From DASVXQ01 sp040414855 (GTDB taxonomy: Bacteria > Actinomycetota > CALGFH01), in NCBI GenBank assembly GCA_040414855.1, contig JBEDUQ010000240.1, forward strand, positions 1 to 10,882: 10,882 bases of DNA, written 5' to 3'. The first letter of the stretch is position 1. Every line of letters starts with the position of its first letter. The notes under the pieces are model-generated. The model saw nothing but the letters and a program-made list of their open reading frames with translations. It was not told the origin of the DNA and searched no databases. Below are positions 1 through 5,725 of this stretch, in pieces. The position numbers and the translations under genes are program-made.

Positions 1-21
1 TCGTCACCGACTCCGCCTGGC

Positions 22-372
22 TCAATCTGACCCCACATCGGAGGGAATAATCAGCCGGGCGATCGCCTCAGGGATCGTTGTCGCATGCACATCGAAACGG
101 AAGCCGTCGCCATCGGGGTCATCGCCGAGCTGGCCCAGAACGAGCTCGTGAAGAGCCTCGCCATCGACGGGTCGGTCACGCAGAGCAAGATCGAGATCTT
201 TCGTTGCGCGCGATCGTTCGCGCCAACGGACCTCAAGCGCTGTGCCGCCCTTGAGTACCCAGGTTCCCGGGCCTGCCAGATCAAGCCGCACGAGCAAGCG
301 CTCGAAGACGGTTCGCCGACGGAGCCGATCGAGGCTCACCCCTTCGTCGCATGCCGTGATCCTAAGAGTCAT
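22..372 (-). pseudogene. Truncated AbiEii/AbiGii nucleotidyltransferase toxin fragment
   Basis: The 116-residue product matches the N-terminal part of the AbiEii/AbiGii nucleotidyltransferase toxins of type IV toxin-antitoxin and phage-abortive systems. Visible are the leading helix (SLDRLRRRTVFERLLVRL, residues 13-30), the nucleotide-binding KGGTAL (41-46) and the metal-binding acidic pair DLDL (Asp59 and Asp61). Family members are usually around 250-300 residues and carry further conserved motifs in the C-terminal half; here TGA at 24-22 ends the frame just after the first domain, so the protein should be inactive. Another minus-strand frame stays open to the window edge (…RCGVRLSQAESVT), so a frameshift with the rest of the gene outside is as likely as a true truncation. 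ATG at 372 is the only reasonable start: an open frame continues far upstream but does not look like protein. No Shine-Dalgarno is obvious. The usual AbiEi antitoxin gene is not found upstream (higher coordinates). Confidence 0.7.
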
Positions 373-415
373 TAGTAGTTTCAGAGGGACACACGCCCCA
401 TAACTACTAATGACT
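367..415. repeat. Perfect 14-bp AT-rich inverted repeat over the AbiEii start
   Basis: The arms AGTCATTAGTAGTT (367-380) and AACTACTAATGACT (402-415) are exact reverse complements, separated by 21 bases. They are strikingly AT-rich for this region. The minus-strand ATG of the toxin fragment (372-370) lies inside one arm, so a transcript of that gene could fold its start codon into a 14-bp stem. Known AbiE loci are repressed by AbiEi binding inverted repeats in the promoter, so an operator is the other plausible role. Read on the minus strand, the 21-base spacer is exactly an ATG…TGA mini-frame encoding MGRVSL. Presence of the repeat is certain; its function is inferred. Confidence 0.85.
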
Positions 416-417
416 AG

Positions 418-528
418 GACTTGAGAGCCGACCGCGGGTGGCGGGGTGGTCCTGCCCGCGTCGCCGAGCTGCCCGACCTGGAGGCGCTCCCGGACGCCCT
501 CGACCGGCTCCGGCAACCAACGGCATGA
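418..528 (+). pseudogene. Possible 3' remnant of a lost gene
   Basis: One plus-strand frame, open from the TAG at 415-417 to the TGA at 526-528, reads …GGPARVAELPDLEALPDALDRLRQPTA. From about 445 on it has the strong G/C third-position pattern of real genes here (GCC GAG CTG CCC GAC CTG GAG) and looks like the amphipathic end of a protein. It has no convincing start or ribosome binding site, and upstream it runs into the AT-rich repeat. I read it as the tail of a gene whose body was lost, possibly when the AbiEii segment arrived. It is too short to assign to a family and could be chance in high-GC DNA. Confidence 0.3.
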
Positions 529-584
529 CACGAACCCTCGACGGGCGGTCTCTGACGCGCCATCATCAGGGCGAGCCGAGCGCG

Positions 585-591
585 AAGGAGG
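585..591 (+). promoter_or_regulatory. Ribosome binding site that fixes the TTG start at 598
   Basis: AAGGAGG, a near-perfect Shine-Dalgarno, lies 6 bases before TTG 598. The upstream ATG at 525 is in a different frame, so this site decides the unusual TTG start of the amidohydrolase. Confidence 0.75.
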
Positions 592-597
592 CCCCCT

Positions 598-1719
598 TTG
601 TCCACCCACGAGATCCGGGTCGACTACTCGAAGACGCTCACCGAGCAGCCCGAGACCGGCCACAACCGCTGGCACCCGGACATTCCGCCGCTGGTGCGCT
701 GCGATCCCGGCGACGAGGTCGTCCTCGAGACCCGCGACGCCTTCGACGGCCAGATGGGGCCGGGCGCCACCCTCGACACGGTGCGGGCGCCCAACCTCAA
801 CGTGGTCCACCCGCTGACCGGGCCGGTGTACGTGAACGGCGCCGAAGAGGGCGACCTGCTCGAGATCGAGATCCTCGAGGTCGAGCCCGACCGCTACGGC
901 TACACGGTCCAGGTGCCCGGCTTCGGGTTCCTGCGCGACGAGTTCCCGGAACCATTCATGGTCCGCTGGGCGATGGCCGACGGCTGGGCGACCTCCGACG
1001 ACCTGCCGGGCGTGCGGGTGCCCGGCGCGCCGTTCATGGGCACGATCGGCCTGGCGCCCAACCGGCGGCTCATGGAGGTGACGACCGCCCGCGAGCAGGC
1101 GGCGCTCGACCGCGGTGGCGCGGTGCTGCCGCCGGACCCGACCGACGCGGTGCCCGGCGACGCGGCCATCGCGGCCGAGGCGCTGCGGACGATCCCGCCA
1201 AGGGAGACCGCCGGCAACGTCGACATCAAGCAGCTCTCGGCCGGCACCAAGATGTTCGTGCCGGTGTACGCCGAGGGCGGCCTGTTCTCGGCCGGCGACG
1301 CGCACTTCGCGCAGGGCGACTGCGAGACCTGTGGGACCGCCGTCGAGATGCGCGCGACGCTGCACGTCCGCTTCGCGGTCCACAAGGGCGTTGCCGCCAG
1401 CCGCAACATCCGCGACCTGCACTTCTCGCGCGAGGACTACCACCTCGCCCCCGAGTTCTCGGCGCCGCGCCGCTACTACGCGACCACCGGCCTGTCGGTG
1501 ACCCGCGACGGCGAGAACCGCCCCGAGGACCTGACGGTCGCGGCGCGGAACGCGCTGCTCAACATGATCGACCATCTGGTGGCCGAGTACGGCTGGACGC
1601 GCCAGCAGGCCTACGCGATCTGCAGCGTTGGCGTCGACCTCAAGGTCAGCGAGGTCGTCGACGTCCCGAACTTCGTCGTCTCGGCGTTTCTCCCTCTCGA
1701 CCTGTTCAGCGGGCGGTAG
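598..1719 (+). CDS. Acetamidase/formamidase family amidohydrolase
   Basis: The 373-residue protein belongs to the FmdA/AmdA family, cytoplasmic hydrolases that release ammonia from short amides such as formamide or acetamide. Family marks are the N-terminal HNRWHPDIPPLVRCDPGDEVVLETRDA (about residues 21-47), the NVVHPLTGPVYVNGAEEGDLLEIEI block typical of the fold, PFMGTIGLAP, the signature GDAHFAQGDCETCGTAVEM (about 233-251) and the closing CSVGVDLKVSEVVDVPNFVVSAFLPLDLF. It is slightly shorter than the ~400-residue characterised formamidases and acetamidases, mostly at the C-terminus. No signal peptide or membrane segment is seen. It starts with TTG at 598. Its neighbours are not nitrogen genes, and a 110-bp gap separates it from ptsH, so it is probably its own unit. 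The family is clear; the actual amide substrate cannot be read from sequence. Confidence 0.9.
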   Translation: MSTHEIRVDYSKTLTEQPETGHNRWHPDIPPLVRCDPGDEVVLETRDAFDGQMGPGATLDTVRAPNLNVVHPLTGPVYVNGAEEGDLLEIEILEVEPDRYGYTVQVPGFGFLRDEFPEPFMVRWAMADGWATSDDLPGVRVPGAPFMGTIGLAPNRRLMEVTTAREQAALDRGGAVLPPDPTDAVPGDAAIAAEALRTIPPRETAGNVDIKQLSAGTKMFVPVYAEGGLFSAGDAHFAQGDCETCGTAVEMRATLHVRFAVHKGVAASRNIRDLHFSREDYHLAPEFSAPRRYYATTGLSVTRDGENRPEDLTVAARNALLNMIDHLVAEYGWTRQQAYAICSVGVDLKVSEVVDVPNFVVSAFLPLDLFSGR

Positions 1720-1766
1720 CGGCGCGTAGGGTACCCACAGATCGGGGAGGTGCGCGTCCGTCCCGT

Positions 1767-1780
1767 CCGCCGGGTGGCGG
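1767..1780 (+). terminator. Weak hairpin between the amidohydrolase and ptsH
   Basis: CCGCC and GGCGG pair around a GGGT loop, 48 bases after the amidohydrolase stop, extendable by two G-U pairs. There is no U-run, as is common for actinobacterial terminators. The 110-bp gap (1720-1829) otherwise holds an 8-bp palindrome GGGTACCC (1729-1736), with TAGGGT at 1727-1732 as a possible but unsupported -10 element. Confidence 0.3.
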
Positions 1781-1816
1781 GTATCTTCGGGGCCGGAAGC
1801 CGCAGGAGTCATCCCA

Positions 1817-1822
1817 GGAGGG
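1817..1822 (+). promoter_or_regulatory. Ribosome binding site of ptsH
   Basis: AGGAGG sits 7 bases before ATG 1830. It supports this start and would serve the coupled ptsH-ptsI pair, since ptsI lacks a clear site of its own. Confidence 0.75.
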
Positions 1823-1829
1823 ACGAACC

Positions 1830-2102
1830 ATGCCAGAGCGTCGCGTGGTGGTGGGCTCGAAGGTGGGACTGCACGCCCGGCCGGCGGCGATCTTCGTGCA
1901 GGCCGCGGCCAAGCAGGCGGTCAAGGTCAGGATCGCCAAGGGCGACGGCGGGGCGGCGGTGGACGCCCGCAGCATCCTGGCGGTGCTCGGCCTCGACGTC
2001 CGCGGCGGCCAGGAGGTCGTGCTGAGCGCCGAAGGGGACGCGGCCGAGAGTGCCCTGGACGAGCTCGCCGAGGTGGTCGCCACCGACCACGACGCGACGT
2101 GA
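1830..2102 (+). CDS. ptsH: Phosphocarrier protein HPr
   Basis: This 90-residue protein is HPr, the small cytoplasmic carrier that takes phosphate from enzyme I and passes it to sugar-specific EIIA domains or to DhaM-type proteins. The active-site loop VGLHARPA places the phosphorylated histidine at residue 15, as in classical HPr, with Arg17 and Pro18 following. Ser48 in VDARSILAVLGL matches the regulatory Ser46 region of Gram-positive HPr; whether a kinase (HprK) acts on it here is not known. Length is normal. The stop TGA (2100-2102) overlaps the GTG start of ptsI, so the two are translationally coupled. No sugar-specific EII gene is in the window. Confidence 0.95.
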   Translation: MPERRVVVGSKVGLHARPAAIFVQAAAKQAVKVRIAKGDGGAAVDARSILAVLGLDVRGGQEVVLSAEGDAAESALDELAEVVATDHDAT

Positions 2103-3793
2103 GCGAGCCGGCGCCGGCGCTCAAGGGCGTCGGCGTGAGCCCTGGCGTGGCGGTCGGCCCGGTCGCGCTGATGGGCGGCGAGGTGCCGGAGCCGCCCGCC
2201 GGCAAGGCGCCGGCCGGATCGGACCCGGGAGAGGAGCTGGCGGCCGCGCGCTCGGCGCTCGAGGCGGTCGCCGTCGAGCTGGAGCGGCGTGGCGAGGCGG
2301 CCGGCGGCGACGTCCGCGAGGTGCTCGACGCCCAGGCGATGATGGTCCGCGACCCCGGCCTCGCCGACCTGGTCGAGAGCCTCGCAGGCCAGGGCCGGGC
2401 GGCCCCCAGGGCGGTGTGGGAGGCGTTCAGCACCTACCGCGAGGTCATCGCGGGCGCCGGCGAGTACATGGCGGCGAGGGTCGCCGATCTCGACGACCTC
2501 CGCGCCCGAACGGTCGCCCATCTGCTCGCGGTGCCGATGCCGGGCGTGCCCGACCCCGGGCACCCGTTCGTGCTGGTCGCCAGGGACCTCGCCCCCGCGG
2601 ACACGGCCGTGCTCGACGCCACCAAGGTGCTCGGCTTCGTCACCGAGGAGGGCGGGCCGACCAGCCACACCGCGATCCTCGCCAAGTCGCTCGGCGTGGC
2701 CGCGGTGGTCGGCTGCGCGGGCGCGACCGACCTGACCGACGGCACCAGCGTGATCGTCGACGGCGGGACCGGCGACGTCCGGGTGGACCCGACCCGCGAG
2801 GAGGTCGAGGCCGCCCACGCCAGGGTCGCCGCCCGCATGGCAGCCCGGGGGCAGGCGACCGGGCCCGGCGCCACCGCGGACGGGCAGCGGATCGCGCTGC
2901 TCGCCAACATCGGCGGGCCGGCCGACGCGCCCCGCGCGGTCGCCGCCGGCGCCGAGGGGGTCGGGCTGTTCCGCACCGAGTTCCTGTTCCTGGACCGCGC
3001 CGACCCGCCGACCGTCGAGGAGCAGCGCGAGGCGTACCAGGCGGTGTTCGACGCCTTTCCGGACGCCGCCAAGGTCGTGCTCAGGACCCTGGACGCCGGC
3101 GCCGACAAGCCGCTCGCGTTCCTGAACCTGACCGACGAGCCGAACCCGGCGCTCGGGCAGCGCGGGCTGCGGGCGGTCCGGCGCGCCCCGGAGGTGCTCG
3201 CCGACCAGCTCGAGGCGATCGGCCAGGCGGCCGCCGCGACCAGGGCGGACGTCTGGGTGATGGCGCCGATGGTGGCGACCGCCGAGGAGGCCGCCTGGTT
3301 CCGCGCGCAGGCGAAGCGCCAGCCGATCAACAAGGCCGGGGTGATGATCGAGATCCCGGCGGCCGCGCTGCGGGCCCGCGCCGTGCTCGCCGAGGCGGAT
3401 TTCGTCAGCATCGGCACCAACGACCTGGCTCAGTACACCTTCGCGGCGGACCGGCTGGTCAGCGAGCTGTCGTCGTTCCAGGACCCGTGGCAGCCAGCCC
3501 TGCTCGAGCTGGTCGCCCGGACCGGGCAGGGCGGCCGCGACACCGGCAAGCCGGTCGGGGTCTGCGGCGAGGCGGCCGGTGACCCGCTGCTCGCGCTGGT
3601 GCTGGTCGGGCTGGGGGTGACCAGCCTGTCGATGGCGCCCGGCAGCATCGCGGACGTGCGGCTGCTGCTCTCCCGCCACACCCTCGAAGACTGCCAGCGG
3701 CTGGCGGCGAGGGCGCTGGAGGCGCCCGACGCCGACTCCGCCAAAGACCGCGTCCGCGGCGCCGCCACCGGCGTGGACGAGCTCGGCCTTTAG
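2099..3793 (+). CDS. ptsI: Phosphoenolpyruvate-protein phosphotransferase (PTS enzyme I)
   Basis: Enzyme I autophosphorylates from phosphoenolpyruvate and phosphorylates HPr, starting the PTS chain in the cytoplasm. The 564-residue product has all expected parts: an N-terminal GVGVSPGVAVGPV strand (10-22), the helical HPr-binding region (about 45-145), the swivelling His domain with active His190 in GGPTSHTAILAKSLGVAAVVG, and the PEP-binding TIM barrel. Barrel motifs are GVGLFRTEFLF (287-297), TLDAGADKPL (330-339), MIEIPAAALRA (416-426), SIGTNDLAQYTFAADR (437-452) and VCGEAAGDP with catalytic Cys489. Length is normal and no key residue is missing. It starts with GTG 2099 inside the ptsH stop (GTGA overlap). 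Its last codons and stop are part of a hairpin and of a 70-bp-offset duplication. Confidence 0.96.
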   Translation: MSEPAPALKGVGVSPGVAVGPVALMGGEVPEPPAGKAPAGSDPGEELAAARSALEAVAVELERRGEAAGGDVREVLDAQAMMVRDPGLADLVESLAGQGRAAPRAVWEAFSTYREVIAGAGEYMAARVADLDDLRARTVAHLLAVPMPGVPDPGHPFVLVARDLAPADTAVLDATKVLGFVTEEGGPTSHTAILAKSLGVAAVVGCAGATDLTDGTSVIVDGGTGDVRVDPTREEVEAAHARVAARMAARGQATGPGATADGQRIALLANIGGPADAPRAVAAGAEGVGLFRTEFLFLDRADPPTVEEQREAYQAVFDAFPDAAKVVLRTLDAGADKPLAFLNLTDEPNPALGQRGLRAVRRAPEVLADQLEAIGQAAAATRADVWVMAPMVATAEEAAWFRAQAKRQPINKAGVMIEIPAAALRARAVLAEADFVSIGTNDLAQYTFAADRLVSELSSFQDPWQPALLELVARTGQGGRDTGKPVGVCGEAAGDPLLALVLVGLGVTSLSMAPGSIADVRLLLSRHTLEDCQRLAARALEAPDADSAKDRVRGAATGVDELGL

Positions 3794-3800
3794 GCCGGGC
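3781..3800 (+). terminator. Hairpin over the ptsI stop codon
   Basis: GCTCGGCCT and AGGCCGGGC form a 9-bp stem (one G-U pair) around a 2-base TT loop, with the ptsI TAG in the 3' arm. No U-run follows; instead the DNA is extremely G-rich. A shorter version (GGCCT…AGGCC) recurs in the duplicated copy near 3855-3866. It is a plausible terminator or mRNA-stabilising stem of the actinobacterial type. Confidence 0.45.
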
Positions 3801-3813
3801 GGGGGCGGGAGGG
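3797..3813 (+). other. G-quadruplex motif after ptsI
   Basis: Four G-runs (3, 5, 3 and 3) separated by single bases (C, C, A) directly follow the ptsI stop hairpin on the coding strand. Single-base loops are the most stable quadruplex class, so both the DNA strand and the 3' end of a ptsI mRNA could fold. G-runs are common at this GC content, so function is uncertain. Confidence 0.5.
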
Positions 3814-4107
3814 CTCGGGGCGCGGGCGGCGCCACGACCGGCGTGGACGAGCTAGGCCTCCAGGCCGGGCGGGGGCGCCCCGGTCCGCCACGGGCGTAGT
3901 CGCCTGTCGAGTGGGTAGAGTCCGTCCGTACGAGGGGGCGCCCGGGCACCGTGGGATCCTCGGGCAGGTTGGACCTTGCGCCGGCAACCACTCGGAATCT
4001 GGCGGGTTGAGCTGGGCATATGCGATTCTTTCGGCAGCTTCCAAAGCGGCTGTCGTAGGATGGACGGCATCGTCCTCGGCGGTGACGAACCGGAAAACGC
4101 GCTGGTC

Positions 4108-4114
4108 AAAGGGG
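4108..4114 (+). promoter_or_regulatory. Ribosome binding site of pgsA
   Basis: AAAGGGG lies 7 bases before ATG 4122 and supports that start. Confidence 0.6.
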
Positions 4115-4121
4115 TTGCGGA

Positions 4122-4676
4122 ATGGGTCGGGTGACGTTCTCCACGCGGATCACCCTGCTCCGGATCGTGCTCGTCCCCGTGCTGCTGGCGCTGATCCTCG
4201 CCGAGGGCAACATGAACAACGCCGCGGCGCTGGCCGCGGTGGTGTTCCTGCTGGCCTCCTTCACCGATTTCGTCGACGGCTACCTGGCGCGACGATGGCA
4301 ACAGGTCACGGCTCTCGGCAACTTCCTCGACACCACCGCCGACAAGCTGCTGGTGATCGGCGCGCTGCTCGGGCTCTTGGCGATCGGCACCGTCAACGTC
4401 TGGGTGGTGTTCGTGGTGATCACCCGCGAGGTGGTGGTGCTCGGCCTCCGCGCGATCGCGGCGAGCTCCAGCGTGGTCATCTCGGCCTCGATCTGGGGCA
4501 AGCTGAAGTTCAACGTCCAGGTGGTCGGGATCACCCTGGCGATCCTGCACCCCGCGGTCCGGATCGGGTCGCTGCGGCTGGACGAGTGGGCGATGGTGGC
4601 GGTCGCCGTGGTCAGCGCCCTGTCAGCGGTCGACTACTTCGCCCGCTTCGGCGACCTGGTGAAGGCGGACCGGTGA
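4122..4676 (+). CDS. pgsA: CDP-diacylglycerol-glycerol-3-phosphate 3-phosphatidyltransferase
   Basis: This 184-residue membrane enzyme transfers the phosphatidyl group of CDP-diacylglycerol to an alcohol; with glycerol-3-phosphate it makes phosphatidylglycerophosphate, the precursor of phosphatidylglycerol and cardiolipin. The CDP-alcohol phosphotransferase motif is complete: Asp49, Asp52-Gly53, Ala56-Arg57, Gly66, Asp70 and Asp74 (D-x2-DG-x2-AR-x8-G-x3-D-x3-D). Hydrophobic segments fit the usual six-helix topology (about 11-27, 33-48, 76-95, 98-116, 129-150 and 155-172). The N-terminal ITLLRIVLVPVLL is typical of PgsA. Actinobacteria have several paralogues (phosphatidylinositol-phosphate and cardiolipin synthases); PgsA is the best call, strengthened by the glpABC genes in the same operon, which handle its substrate glycerol-3-phosphate. 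The stop overlaps the next start by 4 bp. Confidence 0.88.
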   Translation: MGRVTFSTRITLLRIVLVPVLLALILAEGNMNNAAALAAVVFLLASFTDFVDGYLARRWQQVTALGNFLDTTADKLLVIGALLGLLAIGTVNVWVVFVVITREVVVLGLRAIAASSSVVISASIWGKLKFNVQVVGITLAILHPAVRIGSLRLDEWAMVAVAVVSALSAVDYFARFGDLVKADR

Positions 4677-5725
4677 GCCGGACCCTGGTCACCGGCGGCA
4701 CCGGCTTCGTCGGCGGCCTGCTGCTGTCCCGGCTGGTCCGCGAGGGGCGCGAGGTCCGCGCGCTGGTCCGCCGCGCCGCCGACCGCGAGCGGCTGCCGAC
4801 CCCCGAGGTCGAGCTGGCGCTCGGCGACCTCGAGAACGAGGATCAACTGGTGAGGGCCGCCGACGGCTGCGACGTCGTCTACCACGCCGCCGGCATGAAC
4901 CAGCTCTGCCTGCCCGACCCCACCCCGCTGTACCAGGTCAACGTCGAGGGCACGCGGCACCTGCTCCAGGCGGCGCGGCGGGCGGGCGTCCACCGGGTCG
5001 TCTACACCAGCTCGGCGGCGACACTCGGTGGCGACGGCCGTCATCCGGTCGACGAGACCTCGCCCGCGCCCACGGAGTTCACCTCGCACTACGCCAGGTC
5101 GAAGTTCGAGGCGGAGCGGGTGGCGATGGAGTTCGACGGGATCGAGGTGGTGACGCTCAACCCCAGCTCGGTGCAGGGCCCCGGCCGGGTCACGGGCACC
5201 GCCAGGGTGTTCCTCGACTACCTCAACGGCCGGCTGCGCTTCGACCTGCCGAGCCGCTTCGGCATCTGCTACACGGCCGACTGCATCAACGGCCACCTGT
5301 TGGCGGAGTCCAAGGGCCGTGCCGGCGAGCGCTACGTGCTCAACACCGCGACCCTGACCAACACCGAGGCGATCGACCTGATCGCGGTCATCTCCGGGCT
5401 CACCTCGCGGCCGACGACGGTCCCGCTGCCGCTGGCGATGGGCGCCGCCGCCTGCCTGGAGTGGGTGGCGCATTCGAGGGGTCGCCGGCCGCTGCTGTGC
5501 CGCGAGGCGGTCAGGACGGTCGGCCATCCGCACGTGTACGACGGCTCCCGCGCCGAGCGGGAGCTGGGCCTTGGCTACACGCCGCTGCGCGAGGCCATGG
5601 AGGCGACGGTAGGCTGGTACCGCCAGGAAGGGCTCGTCACCCGCAGGCTGCCGAGACTGGAGCCACCACCCGGCGCGGGAGGGGGGTCACAGCCACCACG
5701 GCAGGAAGGGGGGACCGCGGCGTGA
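4673..5725 (+). CDS. NAD(P)-dependent epimerase/reductase, extended SDR family
   Basis: The 350-residue protein is an extended short-chain dehydrogenase/reductase. It has the N-terminal Rossmann motif TGGTGFVGG (residues 7-15), an acidic GDLENEDQLVRAADGCDVVYHAAG stretch, NVEGTRHLLQAA, the active-site region VVYTSSAATLGG and the catalytic pair Tyr140/Lys144 in HYARSKFEAE. The pattern resembles dihydroflavonol-4-reductase-like proteins and the hopanoid-associated sugar epimerase HpnA, but no hopanoid genes are visible, so the substrate is open; a nucleotide sugar or a ketone is likely. The C-terminal ~25 residues are low-complexity (PPPGAGGGSQPPRQEGGTAA) and probably disordered. GTG at 4673 overlaps the pgsA stop, with GAAGG 7 bases upstream, so expression is coupled to phospholipid synthesis. 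Its place between pgsA and glpA hints at lipid or envelope chemistry; that is inference. Confidence 0.85.
   Translation: MSRTLVTGGTGFVGGLLLSRLVREGREVRALVRRAADRERLPTPEVELALGDLENEDQLVRAADGCDVVYHAAGMNQLCLPDPTPLYQVNVEGTRHLLQAARRAGVHRVVYTSSAATLGGDGRHPVDETSPAPTEFTSHYARSKFEAERVAMEFDGIEVVTLNPSSVQGPGRVTGTARVFLDYLNGRLRFDLPSRFGICYTADCINGHLLAESKGRAGERYVLNTATLTNTEAIDLIAVISGLTSRPTTVPLPLAMGAAACLEWVAHSRGRRPLLCREAVRTVGHPHVYDGSRAERELGLGYTPLREAMEATVGWYRQEGLVTRRLPRLEPPPGAGGGSQPPRQEGGTAA
5703..5712 (+). promoter_or_regulatory. Ribosome binding site favouring GTG 5722 for glpA
   Basis: GGAAGGGGGG lies 9 bases before GTG 5722 but 18 before ATG 5731, so the GTG, which also forms a GTGA overlap with the upstream stop, is the better start. 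Confidence 0.6.

Larger units (their letters stand above)
3751..3877 (+). repeat. Direct duplication of the ptsI 3' end, 70-bp offset
   Basis: Bases 3771-3807 (last codons of ptsI, its stop and what follows) recur at 3841-3877 with 34 of 37 identical; weaker similarity extends left to 3751/3821 (15 of 20). The second copy also spells TGVDELGL but has CAG where ptsI has its TAG stop, and it is out of frame with ptsI because 70 is not a multiple of 3. This looks like an old tandem duplication or slippage event. Confidence 0.85.
3794..4121. other. Non-coding gap between ptsI and pgsA
   Basis: The first 85 bases hold the G-rich motif and the duplicated ptsI end. The rest shows no credible gene; frames crossing it lack coding character. 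From about 3990 the GC content drops, as expected for a promoter of the pgsA-glpC operon. TAGGAT (4056-4061) would suit a -10 element but no good -35 stands 16-18 bases before it. An 8-bp palindrome GCATATGC lies at 4016-4023. I cannot name a regulator. Confidence 0.5.

Noticed and set aside
367..415. Inverted repeat as insertion-sequence ends
   Set aside because: Only 21 bases separate the arms, no transposase is nearby, and there is no target-site duplication.
373..1812. Minus-strand open frame continuing 480 codons upstream of the AbiEii fragment
   Set aside because: It is antisense to the amidohydrolase, has no recognisable domains, and its Arg/Ala/Val/His-rich composition is what the complement of G/C-ending codons gives. 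Only the last 116 codons look like protein.
438..1829. Plus-strand open frame fused in front of ptsH
   Set aside because: It overlaps the amidohydrolase in another frame and is Arg/Pro-rich; ptsH has its own ATG and strong ribosome site.
1706..3991. 761-codon minus-strand open frame opposite ptsHI
   Set aside because: Opposite two clear genes with catalytic motifs; low-complexity composition typical of antisense frames in high-GC DNA. Similar antisense frames opposite the SDR, glpA, glpB and glpC were dismissed for the same reason.
3790..4044. 84-codon minus-strand frame in the ptsI-pgsA gap
   Set aside because: No ribosome site, no recognisable motif, and it crosses the duplicated ptsI end; not supported as a gene.
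3900..4121. Possible tRNA or riboswitch before pgsA
   Set aside because: I could not build a cloverleaf, a T-loop or any known riboswitch core; only short palindromes are present.
3911..4672. Long N-terminal extension of the SDR frame through pgsA
   Set aside because: That part is out of frame with pgsA and lacks SDR features; the Rossmann motif begins right after GTG 4673.
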